Positions 28,111 through 36,241 are shown, numbered from the stretch's first letter. The stretch: DNA of 48,023 nt from Clostridia bacterium (GCA_017456015.1 JAFTLL010000008.1:1-48023), one strand, 5' to 3'. Notes: generated from the letters alone by a model not told the origin. Program-made: numbers and translations.

Positions 28111-28191
28111 ATGAAAGTAGTTGTGGTTCGCTCTCCCGGATTTTTAAAAGGTATTTTGCGCATGCTGTTTAAAATTAAAAAAGAAGCTTAA
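28111..28191 (+). CDS. spoVM: Stage V sporulation protein M (26 aa)
   Basis: 26-residue amphipathic peptide that recognises the curved forespore membrane and anchors SpoIVA, the base of the spore coat. The length equals that of B. subtilis SpoVM. The proline at position 9, the GFL triplet at 10-12, Gly14, Ile15, Arg17 and the basic C-terminus match the known pattern, while the N-terminal residues differ. GGTGG lies 5 bases before the ATG. Its location downstream of prpC-prkC-rsgA matches the Bacillus order prpC-prkC-cpgA-rpe-thiN-spoVM, which strongly supports the call. A strong terminator follows at 28206. Confidence 0.88.
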   Translation: MKVVVVRSPGFLKGILRMLFKIKKEA

Positions 28192-28205
28192 ATTACATAT
28201 AGAGT

Positions 28206-28247
28206 AAAGCCGCCGGATAGATTGGTCTATCCGGCGGCTTTGTTTTC
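28206..28247 (+). terminator. Strong terminator after spoVM
   Basis: Perfect 16-bp stem (28206-28221 with 28226-28241, core GCCGCCGGATAGA), TTGG loop, and the tail TTTGTTTTC. It separates spoVM from the sipL-like gene. Confidence 0.95.
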
Positions 28248-28389
28248 ATTGATAAGCGTTATGCTGGCATATATCTTTTTGGAAATGAATATATTGAAAT
28301 ATACAGTGTTTTTATATAACGACGAACGCATATTTATTTTGTAGAGCGAAGTCCGGCAAAACACAAAGCTGATTGAAGGAGAATGAAAG

Positions 28390-29919
28390 ATGGAAATAGC
28401 GGTAATGAAAGAGAAAGTCAATACCAAGCGAGCTTTGATGGAAAAGAATTTCGAGCAACCTATGGAAATGAGCATAAACCTGCCGGAATATTATCCGGAT
28501 ATTGAAAAAATATTGTCCTGCAAGGCCGAGACCTTTGTCGTCTCAAAAGCCGTTGAAGGCAACACATTGATACTAAACGGAACAAATAGTGCCTTGCTCA
28601 TTTACCGAGATGCTGAAGGACAGATAAATTCTTTTACAACAGCAGTCCCGTTTACCAAAAAAATTGAATTAAATTTAACAGAGCAAAGCTATATGATAAG
28701 TGCAAAGCCGGCGATTGCGTATTTTAATTATAAAGCCAGTAGCCCAAAAAAGGTGAATGTTCGAGGCGCTATCAATATTTTATTGGAGATTTTTGCTAAG
28801 GACACAATAGAAATTTTGGCCGATGCAGAAGAACCGACACTTGAAACCATGCATGAAACTATGCAGGGAATGCGATTTTTTGGTAACACAGAGCAGAATG
28901 TTTTCATAGAAGAAGAACAGGTAATCGAAAACACGAAACCGCCGATCAAATGCATCTTAAAGGTTGTAAAAGACTGTAAGGTGGACAGTTGTAAGGTTAT
29001 AAGCAATAAAGTCATTGTGAAAGGCTTGCTGTCTTGCCGGGTGATTTACTGCACAACCGAAGAAGAAATTGAAGAATTGCAGGTTGAGATTCCGTTCAAT
29101 CAAATTTTAGATTTTGATGGCTTGAACGATACCTGTGTTTGTGTTGCCGATGTTGAACTTTGCAGCTTTGACATTACACCGAAAACAAATTATGAGGGTG
29201 AAACGCGCACCTTGGTCTTGACCGCAACAGCCTGCGTTAAAGTCGAAGCTTATCTTGGTAGTGAAATAAAATATATTTCGGATGCTTACTCCACCAAATA
29301 TGAAATGAAAATGAACAAAAAGGAAATGGCATTTCGAGAATTCTTAGAAGAGATGGAGGAACGGTTTGTTTGTAAAAAAGAGATAGATTATCCCGATGAA
29401 ATTATGGATATTGAAAATTGCTGGGGAGAAATAATGAACCTATCTGTGAAAACAGAGGGGACAGAAGCACAGATAAGCGGCAATCTCTTGATATGTGCAT
29501 TGGTTCGGGATGGAAACAAACAATGTAAAATTATAGAACGGACCATCGATTTCAATTGGGCAAAAGCATTAAACCGGGAAGATGCAATGGAATACAAAAT
29601 TTGTGCAAACGCCTATGTTTCGAACATCAGGTGCAACCTGAGTAATAATGGTGTTGAGGTACATGTGGAACTTAAAATCACTTGCCGGATTTTCCGCGAC
29701 CGTTCCATAGAGTGCCTTGATATATTGGAACTTTGCGAGGATAACCCGATAAAAAATACAGATTCTATCGGTGCCGTGCTCTATTTTGCAAAAAACGGTG
29801 ACCGCGTATGGAATATAGCAAAGGAACATCATACCGCAAAAGCGTTGGTTATGGAATGCAATGCGTTAGAGGAAGATGTGATTCACGAAGATATGGCGTT
29901 GATGCTGCCGATTTTATAA
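28390..29919 (+). CDS. sipL: DUF3794 (SPOCS)/LysM spore-coat protein, SipL-like
   Basis: Probable spore-coat morphogenetic protein. In Clostridioides difficile, SipL binds SpoIVA through its C-terminal LysM domain and is needed for coat assembly. The 509-residue protein has repeated SPOCS/DUF3794 units (first starting near residue 18 with PEYYPDIEKILSCKAE, another near 185-280 and a third near 330-430). A C-terminal LysM-like segment (NGDRVWNIAKEHHTA, about 465-509) is present. AAGGAG at 28376-28381 is 8 bases before the ATG. There is a 143-base gap after the spoVM terminator, so it has its own promoter, which I could not define with confidence. Location next to spoVM fits its partner role. 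Confidence 0.82.
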   Translation: MEIAVMKEKVNTKRALMEKNFEQPMEMSINLPEYYPDIEKILSCKAETFVVSKAVEGNTLILNGTNSALLIYRDAEGQINSFTTAVPFTKKIELNLTEQSYMISAKPAIAYFNYKASSPKKVNVRGAINILLEIFAKDTIEILADAEEPTLETMHETMQGMRFFGNTEQNVFIEEEQVIENTKPPIKCILKVVKDCKVDSCKVISNKVIVKGLLSCRVIYCTTEEEIEELQVEIPFNQILDFDGLNDTCVCVADVELCSFDITPKTNYEGETRTLVLTATACVKVEAYLGSEIKYISDAYSTKYEMKMNKKEMAFREFLEEMEERFVCKKEIDYPDEIMDIENCWGEIMNLSVKTEGTEAQISGNLLICALVRDGNKQCKIIERTIDFNWAKALNREDAMEYKICANAYVSNIRCNLSNNGVEVHVELKITCRIFRDRSIECLDILELCEDNPIKNTDSIGAVLYFAKNGDRVWNIAKEHHTAKALVMECNALEEDVIHEDMALMLPIL

Positions 29920-29926
29920 AAAATAA

Positions 29927-29960
29927 CGGAGGAAGTCGGTTGGACTTCCTCCGCTTTATA
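29927..29960. terminator. Bidirectional terminator between sipL-like gene and SDR
   Basis: Perfect 11-bp stem CGGAGGAAGTC (29927-29937 with 29943-29953) with a 5-base loop. T-rich tails lie on both strands (CTTTATA on plus, TTATTTTTTAT on minus). It fills the whole gap between the two convergent genes. Confidence 0.88.
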
Positions 29961-30687
29961 TATAAAAGCCGCCGTTGGCACCAATAATCTGTCCGGTAAT
30001 GAAACTGGAATAACCGCTTGTTAAAAAGTAAATTGTTTTTGCGATTTCACCGGCATCGGCAATACGCCCTAAGGGCGTCTCTTCGGTTAGCTGCGATAGG
30101 GCTTGAATGGAGAGCGAGGAATTCATTCGGGTGGATACAAGACCGGGTGCAACACAATTTACACGGATATTGCTTGGTCCTACTTCTTTTGCCAACGCTT
30201 TGGTTAAGCCAATAACACCGGCTTTGGCCGCGGAGTAATGCACTTCACAGGAAGCACCGGTTTGCCCCCATACAGAGGATACATTTACAATATTTCCCGA
30301 TTTTTGGTGAATCATATAGGGAAGTGCAGCTTGACAACAATTGAAAACACCGGTCAAATTAACTGCCATCATATGTTCCCAATCGGAAACTGTGATATCA
30401 GAAAAAAGTTTTTGTGATGCAACGCCGGCATTGTTCACCAATATATCAATACCGCCGAATTGTCTTTCTGCTTGCATAAACATCGAATTTACTTGTTCGC
30501 GGTCGCTTACATCGGCCTGCAAGGCGATACAGCGGCATCCGTTTTCATTTAGAGAATCACAAAGAATTTTTGCTGATTCTTCGGAACGAAAATAGTTGAT
30601 GACGACTTGGTAGCCCTTTTGCGCAAAAAGAATTGCGGTAGCGGAACCGATTCCGCTGGAAGCTCCGGTAATTAAAATTGTTTTCAT
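29956..30687 (-). CDS. SDR family oxidoreductase, FabG-like
   Basis: Classical short-chain reductase of 243 residues, similar to 3-oxoacyl-ACP reductase FabG. Motifs: TGASSGIGSATA at residues 7-18, NNAGVASQ near 87, the catalytic serine in NVSSVWG, YSAAKAG with the Tyr-Lys pair, and the C-terminal FITGQIIGANGG typical of FabG. The ATG at 30687 is preferred over an upstream in-frame start, because GAGGTG (30697-30692) is 4 bases away. It is not in a fab operon, so an alternative keto substrate is as likely as fatty acid synthesis. Confidence 0.85.
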   Translation of the reverse strand: MKTILITGASSGIGSATAILFAQKGYQVVINYFRSEESAKILCDSLNENGCRCIALQADVSDREQVNSMFMQAERQFGGIDILVNNAGVASQKLFSDITVSDWEHMMAVNLTGVFNCCQAALPYMIHQKSGNIVNVSSVWGQTGASCEVHYSAAKAGVIGLTKALAKEVGPSNIRVNCVAPGLVSTRMNSSLSIQALSQLTEETPLGRIADAGEIAKTIYFLTSGYSSFITGQIIGANGGFYI

Positions 30688-30768
30688 TTTACACCTCAAA
30701 TGCCGAATAAGCAAATTGCATCGCTGGTAGGGGAGGCATAGTGCAAACCCACACCGATGTTTTGATTT

Positions 30769-30797
30769 ATTATAACATTAAACCAAACAAAAAGCAA
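30769..30797 (-). promoter_or_regulatory. Promoter of the FabG-like gene
   Basis: Minus strand TTGCTT (30797-30792), 17 bases, TATAAT (30774-30769), with an 80-base untranslated leader. Confidence 0.65.
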
Positions 30798-30861
30798 TAG
30801 GTATCCAAAATAGGACACTATCCGTTGTGTGTTTTTACCCAAATAATTTCTATATACTGTG

Positions 30862-30887
30862 GTTTACATAATATGTTTACATAATAT
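30862..30887 (+). repeat. Tandem 13-bp direct repeat upstream of proC
   Basis: Two exact head-to-tail copies of GTTTACATAATAT at 30862-30874 and 30875-30887, 20 bases before the proC -35 box. The position fits an activator site or operator, but no binding protein is known. Confidence 0.75.
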
Positions 30888-30907
30888 TTTTTATTTTGCG
30901 TTTTTCA

Positions 30908-30936
30908 TTGACAAGTAAAGAAAAATATTGTATAAA
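30908..30936 (+). promoter_or_regulatory. Sigma-A promoter of proC
   Basis: TTGACA at 30908-30913, 17 bases, TATAAA at 30931-30936, followed by an AT-rich leader and the ATG at 30985. Confidence 0.8.
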
Positions 30937-30984
30937 TATATTATATAGTCAATTTTTATTGATATTTAGGGGTATTAACAAAAA

Positions 30985-31785
30985 ATGGAAACACTTGGCT
31001 TTATCGGTGTAGGTAATATTGCCACAGCGATTATAAAATCTGTTTTAAATTCAGGTTACATAACACCAGACAAAATCTGCTTATTTGATACGGATGAACA
31101 AAAATCAGCCGGCTTTCAAACTGCATATGGTGTGCGAGTTGCCACAGCTGCGGTAGATGTAGTAAAACAATGTGATTGTGTTATTATTGCAGTAAAGCCA
31201 TCGGTTGTGGAAAGTGTTTTGAAAACAATTTCTCCGGTCGTTTCGAGTCAATGCATAGTAAGTGTTGCGGCGGGTATCTCACTTTCCTTTATTGGTTCGC
31301 ATCTGCCGAAGGGTACATCGGTGATTCGCGTAATGCCGAACACGCCACTTATGTATGGCAACGGTGCCGCGGCGTATTCTGTCAACGCATCTGTCACTTC
31401 CACCCAAGCGGCCTTTGTTGAAAAGGTTTTTTCATCCAGTGGTTATGCTGCACAGGTCGATGAGACATTGCTCAATTCTGTTACTGCTGTTAGCGGCAGT
31501 TCGCCGGCCTTTGTTTTCCGCTTTATGCGAGACATAATAGAAGAAGGCATGGCACAAGGTCTTCCGCAAGCCGTAGCAGAACAGCTTGTGATTCAAACGG
31601 TTATTGGCAGCGCAGTTATGTTGTGTAAAAGCGAATTAACCGCTGATCAGCTGATTCGCATGGTAGCATCTCCGAACGGTACGACCGAGGCGGGACTTTC
31701 TGCTTTGGACAGCGCTGGATTTGACGCCTCTGTAAAAGGCGCGGTTAACTCTGCTTACCGCCGTTCAATAGAATTAACAAAATAA
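30985..31785 (+). CDS. proC: Pyrroline-5-carboxylate reductase
   Basis: Last step of proline synthesis: NAD(P)H-dependent reduction of pyrroline-5-carboxylate. The 266-residue protein has the N-terminal Rossmann motif FIGVGNIATAI, the CVIIAVKPSVVE segment, RVMPNTPLMYGNGA, and the C-terminal dimer motif LRMVASPNGTTEAGL-like block (IRMVASPNGTTEAG near 230). Full family length. GGGG at 30969 serves as a modest ribosome binding site. It stands alone with its own promoter, with spoIIM 59 bases downstream. Confidence 0.95.
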   Translation: METLGFIGVGNIATAIIKSVLNSGYITPDKICLFDTDEQKSAGFQTAYGVRVATAAVDVVKQCDCVIIAVKPSVVESVLKTISPVVSSQCIVSVAAGISLSFIGSHLPKGTSVIRVMPNTPLMYGNGAAAYSVNASVTSTQAAFVEKVFSSSGYAAQVDETLLNSVTAVSGSSPAFVFRFMRDIIEEGMAQGLPQAVAEQLVIQTVIGSAVMLCKSELTADQLIRMVASPNGTTEAGLSALDSAGFDASVKGAVNSAYRRSIELTK

Positions 31786-31844
31786 CATATTTTGTCCACC
31801 TTTTACATATTATCTAACAGAACTAAAAAATTCAGGAGGATAAC

Positions 31845-32477
31845 ATGAAAAGGACAACCGTGGGAATTTTTTCATTTCAAAGTTATTTAGCTGATTTTAA
31901 GCGCTATCGTTCGCTACTGCTCTTGCTGTTCTGCTTTATTGGAGGGCTATTATGCGGCACGTTGCTTTTCCGTAACGCGGACAGCCAAATTTCATCTTCA
32001 ATTTCAGATTACATTATCAACCATCTGTTAAAGCGTCAGGAATATTCCTTTTTTAAAATCTTTTGCGTATCATTGGCATCGCTTATGCCGTTTTTTCTCT
32101 CGGTTTTTGTATTGGGCTTGTCTCCCATCGGCCCCATATTTATTCCGTTGACGATGCTTTTGCGAGGTTCAGGTATCGGTTTGATTTTCGGATACTTGTA
32201 TAAGAACTATGAAATTAAAGGCATTGCTTTTTCTTTACTGATTCTTTTGCCGGTCTTCTTATTTTCATCTTATATTCTGCTGCTGTCTGGATGTGATTCT
32301 CTTAAATTTTCCGGTTCTATGCTCCGAGCCTTTTCGCCAAAAGCTGAGCCGGTTTCCTTTGCCGGGAATTTCCGTCTATACATTAGCCGCTATATATTTT
32401 TTCTTTTTCTTATCCTGCTTTGTTCTTTTACTGATACGATTTTTTCGGTTGCATTCATTCGATTTTTTGAACTTTAA
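31845..32477 (+). CDS. spoIIM: Stage II sporulation protein M (SpoIIM)-like
   Basis: Integral membrane protein of the SpoIIM/DUF95 family, the membrane anchor of the SpoIID-SpoIIM-SpoIIP peptidoglycan machine that drives forespore engulfment. The 210-residue product has about five hydrophobic segments (residues 24-45, 66-90, 95-118, 125-148 and 180-205), as expected. AGGAGG precedes the ATG. It sits directly before xerD, as spoIIM lies near xerD in Bacillus. Sequence similarity is judged by eye, so the assignment rests on topology, length and neighbourhood together. Confidence 0.75.
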   Translation: MKRTTVGIFSFQSYLADFKRYRSLLLLLFCFIGGLLCGTLLFRNADSQISSSISDYIINHLLKRQEYSFFKIFCVSLASLMPFFLSVFVLGLSPIGPIFIPLTMLLRGSGIGLIFGYLYKNYEIKGIAFSLLILLPVFLFSSYILLLSGCDSLKFSGSMLRAFSPKAEPVSFAGNFRLYISRYIFFLFLILLCSFTDTIFSVAFIRFFEL

Positions 32478-32491
32478 GGGGTCGTTTTCTT

Positions 32492-33385
32492 ATGCAAATA
32501 GACTATTTAAAAAGTTTTTCCGTCTATTTAAATAATGAAAAACACTGCTCAAAAAGCACTTTGGAATCCTATTTACGGGATATCAAAAGATTTTTTGAGT
32601 TTCTTTCGTCATACCCGATTGATGCAATTGCCGATGTCAATTCTGATATAGTGAATGCATTTATTGAATTTGAACAGAAAAGCGGAAAGTCTTATGCAAC
32701 GATTTTGCGTAGTATTGCCTCGCTTAAATCGTTTTTTCAATATTTATTTCATGTGAATGCAATACAAAAAGTGCCAGATATTTCTGCAAAACCGGCGAAA
32801 CCGCTTGAAAAAAAGTTCCCGGAAATACTAACAGGAGATGAAGTGAAACTCCTATTGGCGCAGCCGGACTGTACCGAAATGAAGGGCGTGCGTGACAAGG
32901 CAATGTTAGAATTGCTGTACGCAACTGGCATTCGTGTGTCCGAACTGGTAAATGTTTCGGTTACCGACATTGATTTGCAAATTGGAATTTTGCGCTTAAA
33001 ATCCAAACTTTCCGAGCGTATTATTCCGCTTTATCCCTCCGCACTGAAATCAATTGCTACCTACATAAATAAAGTGCGATGCGTAGTTGCATATTCTCCG
33101 GAAGTTCAGACCTTATTTACTAATATGAATGGACAACCAATGACCCGTCAAGGATTTTGGAAAATCATCAAGCAATATGCAGCAGCGGCAAATATAAAAA
33201 AAGAAATTACGCCGCACACTCTGCGCCATTCCTTTGCAACACATCTTCTTGAAAACGGTGCGCCGTTAAAGGATATCAAAGAAATTCTCGGCCATGCCGA
33301 TATATCTTCAACGCAACTCTATACGCAAATCATGCGAAATCGCTATGCACAAACCTATAAAAAATATCACCCTTTGGCAAAATAA
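32492..33385 (+). CDS. xerD: Tyrosine recombinase XerD
   Basis: Site-specific recombinase that resolves chromosome dimers at dif. The 297-residue protein has the SAM-like N-terminal core-binding domain (about 1-90) and the catalytic domain with Arg in LLYATGIRVSEL (near 150), HTLRHSFATHLLENG containing His-x-x-Arg, and GHADISSTQLYTQ with the last His and nucleophilic Tyr. Fourteen bases separate it from spoIIM. The single-copy housekeeping role is inferred from its context; no phage genes are adjacent. Confidence 0.9.
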   Translation: MQIDYLKSFSVYLNNEKHCSKSTLESYLRDIKRFFEFLSSYPIDAIADVNSDIVNAFIEFEQKSGKSYATILRSIASLKSFFQYLFHVNAIQKVPDISAKPAKPLEKKFPEILTGDEVKLLLAQPDCTEMKGVRDKAMLELLYATGIRVSELVNVSVTDIDLQIGILRLKSKLSERIIPLYPSALKSIATYINKVRCVVAYSPEVQTLFTNMNGQPMTRQGFWKIIKQYAAAANIKKEITPHTLRHSFATHLLENGAPLKDIKEILGHADISSTQLYTQIMRNRYAQTYKKYHPLAK

Positions 33386-33388
33386 GGA

Positions 33389-33417
33389 TTGCATTTCCTT
33401 TGATTTTATGATAATAT
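33389..33417 (+). promoter_or_regulatory. Promoter of the Mn2+ riboswitch transcript
   Basis: TTGCAT at 33389-33394, 17 bases, TAATAT at 33412-33417. Transcription would start about 33424, a few bases before the aptamer. It is moderately close to consensus. Confidence 0.55.
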
Positions 33418-33427
33418 ATCTTTGTTA

Positions 33428-33525
33428 TAAAGGGAGTAGCTGGCGGTTTTAGCCGTTACATTAGCGTCATTACGGTTGCAACATTGATTTGTAACCCGCT
33501 TATGTATTAAACAGCAAGACTTTTA
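33428..33525 (+). ncRNA. yybP-ykoY Mn2+ riboswitch aptamer
   Basis: The stretch carries the conserved parts of the manganese-sensing yybP-ykoY aptamer in order: AAAGGGAGTAGC (L1 side, 33429-33440), a short P2 hairpin (GGCGG/CCGTT region), the L3-type CGTCATTACGG motif (33466-33476), and the closing GCAAGACTTT (33514-33523) that pairs with the opening AAAG as P1. The 3' strand of P1 also forms the 5' strand of the terminator downstream. So Mn2+ binding should stabilise P1, prevent termination and turn expression on, as known for this class. The controlled gene is an OadB-like subunit, which is not a usual target. Confidence 0.88.
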
Positions 33526-33557
33526 CAGTGCTCATCACCGTAAAAGTCTTTATTTTT
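33516..33557 (+). terminator. Riboswitch-controlled terminator
   Basis: Stem AAGACTTTTAC (33516-33526) pairs with GTAAAAGTCTT (33540-33550), with an extra GTG/CAC inner helix, then TATTTTTT. It overlaps the P1 3' strand of the aptamer, so the two structures exclude each other. GGAGGT for the next gene follows directly. Confidence 0.9.
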
Positions 33558-33570
33558 TGGAGGTTTTTGA

Positions 33571-34677
33571 ATGGAAATTTTGTATGAAAATTTTGCCAAT
33601 ATTACGATTCAACAGGTCATTATGTGGGCTATTGGCGGCTTGTTGATTTATTTGGCAATCAAAAAAGACATGGAACCGACATTGCTTTTGCCAATTGGTT
33701 TTGGTGCAATTTTGGTTAATTTGCCGCTTTCAGGTGCGATTACGCAGGGCGATGAACCCGGCGCATTGAGCGTGCTTTTTGATGCGGGCATATCCAACGA
33801 GTTGTTTCCGTTGATTTTATTTATCGGCATCGGCGCAATGATTGACTTCGGTCCATTGCTTTCGAATCCCAAGCTTATGATTTTTGGTGCCGCGGCACAG
33901 TTTGGTATCTTCTTCACGCTTTCTTTGGCATCGCTTTTCTTTGATATGAATGACGCGGCTTCGATTGCCATTATCGGTGCTGCTGACGGTCCTACTTCCA
34001 TCGTAGTAGCGCAGAAATTGGATTCCAACTACCTTGGCGCAATTATGGTTGCAGCTTATTCTTACATGGCGTTGGTTCCGATTATTCAGCCACCGATTAT
34101 CAAGTTGATGACCACCAAAAAAGAACGCCTTATCCGAATGCCGTATGTGCAGAAGGATGTTTCCAAACTGACAAGAATTTTGTTCCCGATTATTATTACT
34201 GTAATTGCCGGTCTGGTTGCACCTGCTTCGGTTTCCTTGGTTGGATTTTTAATGTTCGGTAACCTCATTCGCGAATGCGGCGTTTTGAATTCTCTTTCCG
34301 AAACAGCACAAAAGGTTTTAGCAAACCTGGTAACGATTTTCCTCGGTATCACAATTGCTTCCAGAATGCAAGCAGAGGAATTCCTTCGCAAAGAAACACT
34401 TTTAATTTTAGGCCTCGGCCTCTTTGCCTTTATCTTTGACACCTTCGGCGGCGTGCTTTTTGCTAAGATACTCAACCTGTTTTTAAAACAAAAAATCAAT
34501 CCGATGATTGGCGCAGCAGGCATTTCTGCCTTCCCGATGTCTGCACGCGTTGTGCATAAGTTAGGATTGGCAGAGGACAATCAAAACTTCTTGCTGATGC
34601 ATTCTATCGGCGTAAATGTATCCGGGCAAATTGCTTCGGTTATTGCAGGTGGATTGATATTAAAGTTCTTTGGTTAA
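33571..34677 (+). CDS. Sodium ion-translocating decarboxylase beta subunit (OadB/GcdB-like)
   Basis: Polytopic membrane protein of the OadB/GcdB/MmdB family, which couples carboxybiotin decarboxylation to Na+ export. The 368-residue protein has about nine to eleven transmembrane segments. It carries the family block AAIGAADGPTSIVVAQKL-like sequence (IIGAADGPTSIVVAQ near residue 133), with the Na+-site aspartate in ADGPT, and the SAFPMSARVVHKLG segment near the C-terminus. No carboxyltransferase or biotin-carrier gene is present nearby, so it is an orphan pump subunit in this window. Its transcript begins with a Mn2+ riboswitch, which suggests a link to manganese homeostasis (inference). Confidence 0.88.
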   Translation: MEILYENFANITIQQVIMWAIGGLLIYLAIKKDMEPTLLLPIGFGAILVNLPLSGAITQGDEPGALSVLFDAGISNELFPLILFIGIGAMIDFGPLLSNPKLMIFGAAAQFGIFFTLSLASLFFDMNDAASIAIIGAADGPTSIVVAQKLDSNYLGAIMVAAYSYMALVPIIQPPIIKLMTTKKERLIRMPYVQKDVSKLTRILFPIIITVIAGLVAPASVSLVGFLMFGNLIRECGVLNSLSETAQKVLANLVTIFLGITIASRMQAEEFLRKETLLILGLGLFAFIFDTFGGVLFAKILNLFLKQKINPMIGAAGISAFPMSARVVHKLGLAEDNQNFLLMHSIGVNVSGQIASVIAGGLILKFFG

Positions 34678-34699
34678 AATAGAACAAGGAGAGTTATTT

Positions 34700-34834
34700 A
34701 TGAATATTGAACAGTTCTTTAACAGTATTCCGTATATGTTAAAAGGCATGTTGGGCATTTTTATCGTCACTGCGGTAATTATTTTGGCCGTCGTGCTCTT
34801 AAATTCCTGCTCAAAACGCTTTATAAAAAAATAA
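34700..34834 (+). CDS. OadG-related small membrane subunit (44 aa)
   Basis: 44-residue peptide with one transmembrane helix at about 17-36 (LGIFIVTAVIILAVVLLN), an amphipathic N-terminus MNIEQFFNSIPYMLKGM and a basic tail (SKRFIKK). This matches the small OadG-related subunits found next to OadB-like genes in Clostridia. CAAGGAGAG precedes the ATG by 8 bases, and it lies 22 bases after the OadB-like gene. It would stabilise the beta subunit in the membrane. It is too short for most gene filters. Confidence 0.8.
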   Translation: MNIEQFFNSIPYMLKGMLGIFIVTAVIILAVVLLNSCSKRFIKK

Positions 34835-34838
34835 TTTT

Positions 34839-34881
34839 AAAAGACGGGGGAGAAGTTCAGATTGCTTTCCCGTCTTTTTTT
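34839..34881 (+). terminator. Terminator of the oadB-oadG-like operon
   Basis: AAAAGACGGG (34838-34847) pairs with CCCGTCTTTT (34869-34878), followed by a T-run. The large loop may extend the stem by G-T pairs. It lies just after the OadG-like stop. Confidence 0.85.
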
Positions 34882-34909
34882 GTAAGAATAGAATAAGCCG
34901 TAAACCGCA

Positions 34910-34938
34910 TTGACTTTTTAGGTCTAATCATGTATACT
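34910..34938 (+). promoter_or_regulatory. Sigma-A promoter of icd
   Basis: TTGACT at 34910-34915, 17-base spacer, TATACT at 34933-34938. The in-frame ATG at 34930 lies inside this promoter, so it cannot be the start codon. Confidence 0.82.
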
Positions 34939-34968
34939 TTACAAGAGAAAAGGAAAAGGATGGTTCTT

Positions 34969-36183
34969 ATGCAACAAAAAATTCAAATGAAAACCCCGCT
35001 TGTTGAGATGGATGGGGACGAAATGACCCGCATCATCTGGCAAATGATTAAAGATATTCTTATATTGCCTTATGTTGATTTGAAGTCAGAGTATTATGAT
35101 TTGGGTTTAGTACACCGTAATGAAACCAATGATCAGGTTACAATCGACAGTGCAAACGCCACAAAAAAATACGGTGTTGCTGTAAAATGCGCAACCATTA
35201 CACCGAATGCAGACCGTATGACAGAATATGATCTAAAAGAAATGTGGAAATCACCCAACGGTACGATTCGTGCGATTTTGGACGGTACTGTTTTTCGTAC
35301 GCCCATTATTGTAAAAGGCATTACGCCTTATATCCCGACTTGGACTAAACCGATCACAATTGCCCGTCATGCCTATGGAGATGTCTATAAGAATACCGAA
35401 ATGCAGGTTCCGCAAGGGGCAAAATGCGAATTGGTTTGTACCGATCGCGACGGACAAAAAACTCGTAGCTTGATTCACGATTTTGCTGATACAGCCGGCG
35501 TAATTCAGGGTATGCATAACACTGACAAGTCGATAATGTCTTTTGCACGTAGCTGTTTTAATTTTGCTCTGGATACAAAGCAAGACATTTGGTTTGCCAG
35601 TAAAGATACGATTTCTAAAAAATATGACCACCGTTTCAAAGATATTTTCAACGAGGTTTTTGAAGAAGAATATAAAGAGAAGTTTGCAGCAGCCGGTATC
35701 GAATATTTTTACACTTTAATTGACGATGCGGTTGCCCGCGTGATTCGCTCCAACGGTGGTTATATCTGGGCTTGCAAAAACTATGACGGTGACGTTATGT
35801 CAGACATGGTTGCGACAGCGTATGGCTCTTTGGCGATGATGACATCGGTCTTGGTTTCTCCCGACGGAGTTTATGAATATGAAGCAGCACATGGAACGGT
35901 GCAACGCCATTATTATAAGCATTTGAAAGGGGAGAGCACCTCCACCAATTCGGTTGCCACACTCTTTGCTTGGACGGGTGCGCTCCGCAAGCGCGGCGAA
36001 CTCGACAATACACCGGCGCTCTGCGATTTTGCTGACAAACTGGAAAAAGCTACAATTCAAACAATTGAGGAAGGCGTCATGACCGGTGACCTTTACCTTC
36101 TTTCCACACTTGAAAATAAACAAAAGGTTTCGACAGAGGATTTCTTGAAAGCCATCAATGAACGACTGGCTGCAATCGTATAA
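34969..36183 (+). CDS. icd: NADP-dependent isocitrate dehydrogenase (eukaryotic-like type)
   Basis: Oxidises isocitrate to 2-oxoglutarate with NADP+, supplying glutamate precursors. About 404 residues, of the homodimeric eukaryotic-like type rather than the E. coli type: [16 protein letters not shown] at the N-terminus, TITPNADRM, and the signature [21 protein letters not shown] containing metal-binding aspartates. Start choice: AAAAGGA at 34954-34960 is 8 bases before the ATG at 34969; an ATG at 34960 overlaps this site. It is a single-gene unit with its own promoter and terminator. Confidence 0.93.
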   Translation: MQQKIQMKTPLVEMDGDEMTRIIWQMIKDILILPYVDLKSEYYDLGLVHRNETNDQVTIDSANATKKYGVAVKCATITPNADRMTEYDLKEMWKSPNGTIRAILDGTVFRTPIIVKGITPYIPTWTKPITIARHAYGDVYKNTEMQVPQGAKCELVCTDRDGQKTRSLIHDFADTAGVIQGMHNTDKSIMSFARSCFNFALDTKQDIWFASKDTISKKYDHRFKDIFNEVFEEEYKEKFAAAGIEYFYTLIDDAVARVIRSNGGYIWACKNYDGDVMSDMVATAYGSLAMMTSVLVSPDGVYEYEAAHGTVQRHYYKHLKGESTSTNSVATLFAWTGALRKRGELDNTPALCDFADKLEKATIQTIEEGVMTGDLYLLSTLENKQKVSTEDFLKAINERLAAIV

Positions 36184-36190
36184 AACGCAA

Positions 36191-36230
36191 AAAGCCATCC
36201 AAGATAATGTCTTGGATGGCTTTAATTATG
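36191..36230. terminator. Bidirectional terminator after icd
   Basis: Perfect 14-bp stem AAAGCCATCCAAGA (36191-36204 with 36210-36223), 5-base loop, flanked by TTTAATTA on plus and TTTTTGCG on minus. It serves icd and the convergent DUF4380-like gene. Confidence 0.9.
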
Positions 36231-36241
36231 CATCAAATTAT

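Noticed and set aside
28242..28389. Possible sigma-E promoter before the sipL-like gene (TATACAGT at 28300)
   Set aside because: The -10-like box lacks a matching -35 element at the correct distance, so it was not annotated.
34930..34968. Upstream ATG start for icd at 34930
   Set aside because: It falls inside the -35/-10 spacer of the icd promoter, so it is not in the transcript.
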